NCBI RefSeq assembly: GCF_020740795.1
Contig: NC_067283.1
Span: 130,792,568-130,856,567 of the forward strand
DNA from: Apus apus
Lineage: Eukaryota; Chordata; Aves; Apodiformes; Apodidae
DNA: 64,000 bases
Direction: 5' to 3'
Shown: piece after piece, positions 63,201 through 64,000 of the stretch
Layout of the letters: the number at the start of each line of letters is the position of its first letter
How positions within the stretch are numbered: position 1 is the first letter of the stretch
The notes under the pieces: generated by a model
Database searches by the model: none
Told to the model about the DNA's origin: nothing
What the model saw: only the letters and a program-made list of their open reading frames with translations
Program-made: the position numbers and the translations under genes

Positions 63201-64000
63201 GGTCATGGTCTGTCATTTGATCTTCCCAGTCCAGGTCTCTGCTTCCAAACACAATTTCTAGTGCCTCCGTATCTTCAGGTAACTCATCAAACTCCTTTCT
63301 CTTCCTTGGTGCATGCTTTTCACTAGAAGTAATTTTAGTGTCTGTTCTACCCCTTGCTAGTTTGCCACTTTCCCTTGTAAGCTTTGTACCTGTGTTTTCT
63401 AATGCAAAATTTGGCTTTGGGTCCAGAGTGTTATATTCCTTTTGATGCCGTTCTGCTTTACTGTTCCACACTGATGAAGCTGTGGTTTCAGAGCACTTGG
63501 AAACAGACAATGACCTTTCCTCCACCTTTGCTAGTTTTGGTACAGATGTTTCTTCCCCTTCTTCAGTTCTTTCCCTTAGCCAGAAAGTAATTACAAAAGA
63601 AAGAAATTACAAAAGCATTTTTGAATAGGACTAACTGCATCCACAATGTAACAGCTTCCTGGGATTTACTGACTGCATTGTGAAATTGGAACTTAAGTAG
63701 CCGTAAGGAAAAGTTTGCCATTCTAGGAATATAATCCAAGAATTACCTTTTTAAGTATGATTTGAATTAAATATACACTGCTTCAGTTAGAATGATTTTC
63801 CAGAAACAGCACTATCACAACAAAAAGAGAAGTAACATCAAGAATATTTTGACATACCTTTTTCTAGCTACCGGGAAGTAATTTGTAATTGAGTTAGACT
63901 GGTGACGTGAAGCACTCTCACTAGGTTTACCAGCTTCTGAAATTTTAGATGGTGAGACAGGATAACTTTTTTGACTAAACCCAGATGTTTTGTTCACTCT
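51257..64000 (-). CDS. NBN: NBN, nibrin (3' part, seven coding exons, partial at right edge)
   Basis: Coding exons in order of transcription are 64000-63858 (partial), 63574-63100, 60963-60892, 58803-58648, 57139-57026, 56009-55960 and 51287-51257 (stop 51259-51257). All introns are GT-AG and all phases fit, giving 346 C-terminal residues; human nibrin has 754, from memory. Nibrin is the nuclear subunit that positions and activates the MRE11-RAD50 nuclease and recruits ATM at double-strand breaks. Visible motifs are NYF followed by KRERTEE (like the human region after the SITNYF block), [21 protein letters not shown], the MRE11-binding type [30 protein letters not shown], and the ATM-binding EESLADDLF before the end YDPNVKRRR. 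The N-terminal FHA and BRCT domains lie beyond 64000. Exon names below assume the 16-exon human gene. Confidence 0.96.
51801..53240 (-). mobile_element. Long CR1 retrotransposon with reverse-transcriptase remnant
   Basis: About 1.44 kb, the longest CR1 in the window. It lies on the - strand in NBN intron 15 in the same direction as NBN. It starts on the + strand at TAGAATCATAAATGGTTTGA (the reversed tail) and keeps the 3' half of the element. Its - strand frames encode CR1 reverse-transcriptase and C-terminal text. It is 5'-truncated near the RT fingers region. The tail is only one repeat unit long. Confidence 0.92.
52064..53215 (-). pseudogene. CR1 reverse transcriptase remnant (frameshifted, 5'-truncated)
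   Basis: The upstream frame (53129-52491, open further 5' from about 53215) shows the RT signatures of non-LTR elements: [41 protein letters not shown] and the catalytic-box remnant KLADDTDL (YADD-like with Leu-Ala-Asp-Asp). The rest continues in another frame (52723-52064: [55 protein letters not shown]). A frameshift lies in the overlap. The element cannot make a full protein and lacks its 5' part with the endonuclease. Confidence 0.88.
55960..56009 (-). CDS. NBN: NBN exon 15
   Basis: Fifty nucleotides encode [16 protein letters not shown] plus AG of the next Arg. It contains the acidic EE...DD motif that binds ATM in human nibrin (established for the family). It is nearly identical to the mammalian version. 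The donor is TTTAG|gtaaga. Confidence 0.95.
56010..57025 (-). other. NBN intron 14
   Basis: A 1.0-kb AT-rich intron with no recognised element. Confidence 0.7.
57026..57139 (-). CDS. NBN: NBN exon 14
   Basis: Thirty-eight codons in phase 0, from [15 protein letters not shown] through [11 protein letters not shown] to EEWLRQEME. This is the best-conserved block of the C-terminal region. The donor is GGAG|gtatg. Confidence 0.96.
57140..58647 (-). other. NBN intron 13
   Basis: A 1.5-kb intron containing a sense-(+) CR1 at 57262-57777, therefore antisense to NBN. Confidence 0.7.
57262..57777 (+). mobile_element. CR1 retrotransposon 3' end
   Basis: Runs on the + strand from 'aacctggaatactgtgtaca' through 'ggagcacctctgctatgaag' and 'ggttgcccagggaagttgtt' to the tail 'aatgattctatgatt'. 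It is well preserved, 5'-truncated and antisense to NBN. It is closely similar to the inner element at 44001-44366. Confidence 0.92.
58648..58803 (-). CDS. NBN: NBN exon 13
   Basis: Fifty-two codons in phase 0. The conserved [11 protein letters not shown] block is followed by a variable Ser/Asn/Gly linker and then KKNFKTFRK, matching the KNFKKFKK motif used for MRE11 binding in human nibrin. The donor is AAAG|gttagt. Confidence 0.94.
58804..60891 (-). other. NBN intron 12
   Basis: A 2.1-kb intron with an LTR-like insertion at 59501-60026 on the opposite strand. Confidence 0.7.
59501..60026 (+). mobile_element. LTR-like element (probable solo LTR)
   Basis: Begins TGTAGTTTGTGGCC and ends about CCTAAACACA, with a likely poly(A) signal ATTAAA at 59935-59940 followed by a U5-like stretch containing GGGTGGGGAGGG. 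Its layout parallels the LTR at 19412-20120. I found no exact 5-bp target duplication, so the ends may have decayed or be off by a few bases. It is antisense to NBN. Confidence 0.6.
60892..60963 (-). CDS. NBN: NBN exon 12
   Basis: Twenty-four codons in phase 0, [16 protein letters not shown] then IKQEAPVL, acidic and poorly conserved. The acceptor could be at 60964 (GAATAG) or three bases later, both in frame; I chose the longer version. The donor is CTTG|gtaaga. IKQE resembles a sumoylation consensus (psi-K-x-E). Confidence 0.8.
60964..63099 (-). other. NBN intron 11
   Basis: A 2.1-kb AT-rich intron with a short CR1 fragment at 61353-61472. Nothing else is recognised. Confidence 0.7.
61353..61472 (-). 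mobile_element. Short CR1 3'-end fragment
   Basis: The reversed CR1 tail (CACAGAATCACAGAACAGAA) is followed by 'ggttggaagggaccttaaag' and 'ctgctatgagcagggacacc'. It is nearly the same text as the copy at 30701. Confidence 0.88.
63100..63574 (-). CDS. NBN: NBN exon 11
   Basis: 475 nt: one base completing the Arg from exon 10 plus 158 codons, from [16 protein letters not shown] to REESKIL. It is mostly disordered, rich in Lys/Glu/Ser and fast evolving. Basic clusters APRKRKE and QKKRC look like nuclear localisation signals. The [19 protein letters not shown] stretch aligns with human KREMDD...EDEVLEQLF. The donor is ATTG|gtaagt. Confidence 0.93.
63575..63857 (-). other. NBN intron 10
   Basis: A short intron of 283 bp with GT-AG ends. 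No features. Confidence 0.85.
63858..64000 (-). CDS. NBN: NBN exon 10 (partial, continues past window)
   Basis: The last 47 codons plus two bases of this exon. It is Ser/Lys-rich, with one SQ dipeptide (FSQKS, a possible ATM/ATR site) and the NYF-PVARKR end matching the human TITNYF region. The donor is AAAAAG|gtatgt. The 5' end of the exon lies beyond the window. Confidence 0.9.

Noticed and set aside
1-64000. CRISPR arrays, operons, tRNA or rRNA genes
   Set aside because: The sequence is a vertebrate nuclear locus. No regularly spaced repeats, tRNA arms with A/B boxes or rRNA segments were recognised.

Overview
The window looks like avian nuclear DNA. It is AT-rich and intron-rich, carries at least twelve CR1 retrotransposon pieces (the dominant bird LINE) and several LTR-type insertions, and has no bacterial-style gene packing. 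The species cannot be named from the sequence alone. Two protein-coding genes are recognisable, arranged tail to tail: OSGIN2 on the + strand, complete, with six coding exons from 26129 to 40466; and the 3' half of NBN (nibrin) on the - strand, with seven coding exons running from the right edge down to the stop at 51257. The same pair stands side by side in the same convergent orientation in mammals (human 8q21, RIPK2-OSGIN2-NBN-DECR1, from memory), so this is an ordinary conserved vertebrate locus.

Layout. 1-25.5 kb: gene-poor DNA with no coding exon I can recognise, carrying CR1 fragments and LTR-type elements. Two of the LTR-type elements have clean 5-bp target duplications: one of 1512 bp at 16712-18223, and one of 709 bp at 19412-20120 that is nested inside an older CR1. 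25.5-26.6 kb: a CpG island that forms the OSGIN2 promoter and first exon. 26.1-40.5 kb: OSGIN2, whose spliced reading frame predicts 555 residues with every junction in phase. 40.5-51.2 kb: the OSGIN2 3' UTR and the space between the two convergent genes, with a CR1 inserted into another CR1 at 43.6-44.5 kb and simple repeats at 45.8 and 50.2 kb. 51.2-64 kb: NBN exons encoding the last 346 residues, including the MRE11-binding and ATM-binding regions, with CR1s and an LTR in the introns.

Function. NBN is the regulatory subunit of the MRE11-RAD50-NBN double-strand-break repair complex. The part seen here holds the interaction motifs for MRE11 and ATM, while the N-terminal FHA/BRCT part lies beyond 64000. 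OSGIN2 is a FAD/NAD(P)-binding, flavin-monooxygenase-like protein of the oxidative-stress-induced growth inhibitor family, and its exact reaction is poorly known. The two genes are neighbours but not known to be partners. I found no convincing new biological system. The most notable observations are the two LTR-type insertions with target duplications, the OSGIN2 N-terminal extension with an internal second start, and the contrast within NBN between well-kept C-terminal motifs and a fast-changing exon 11.
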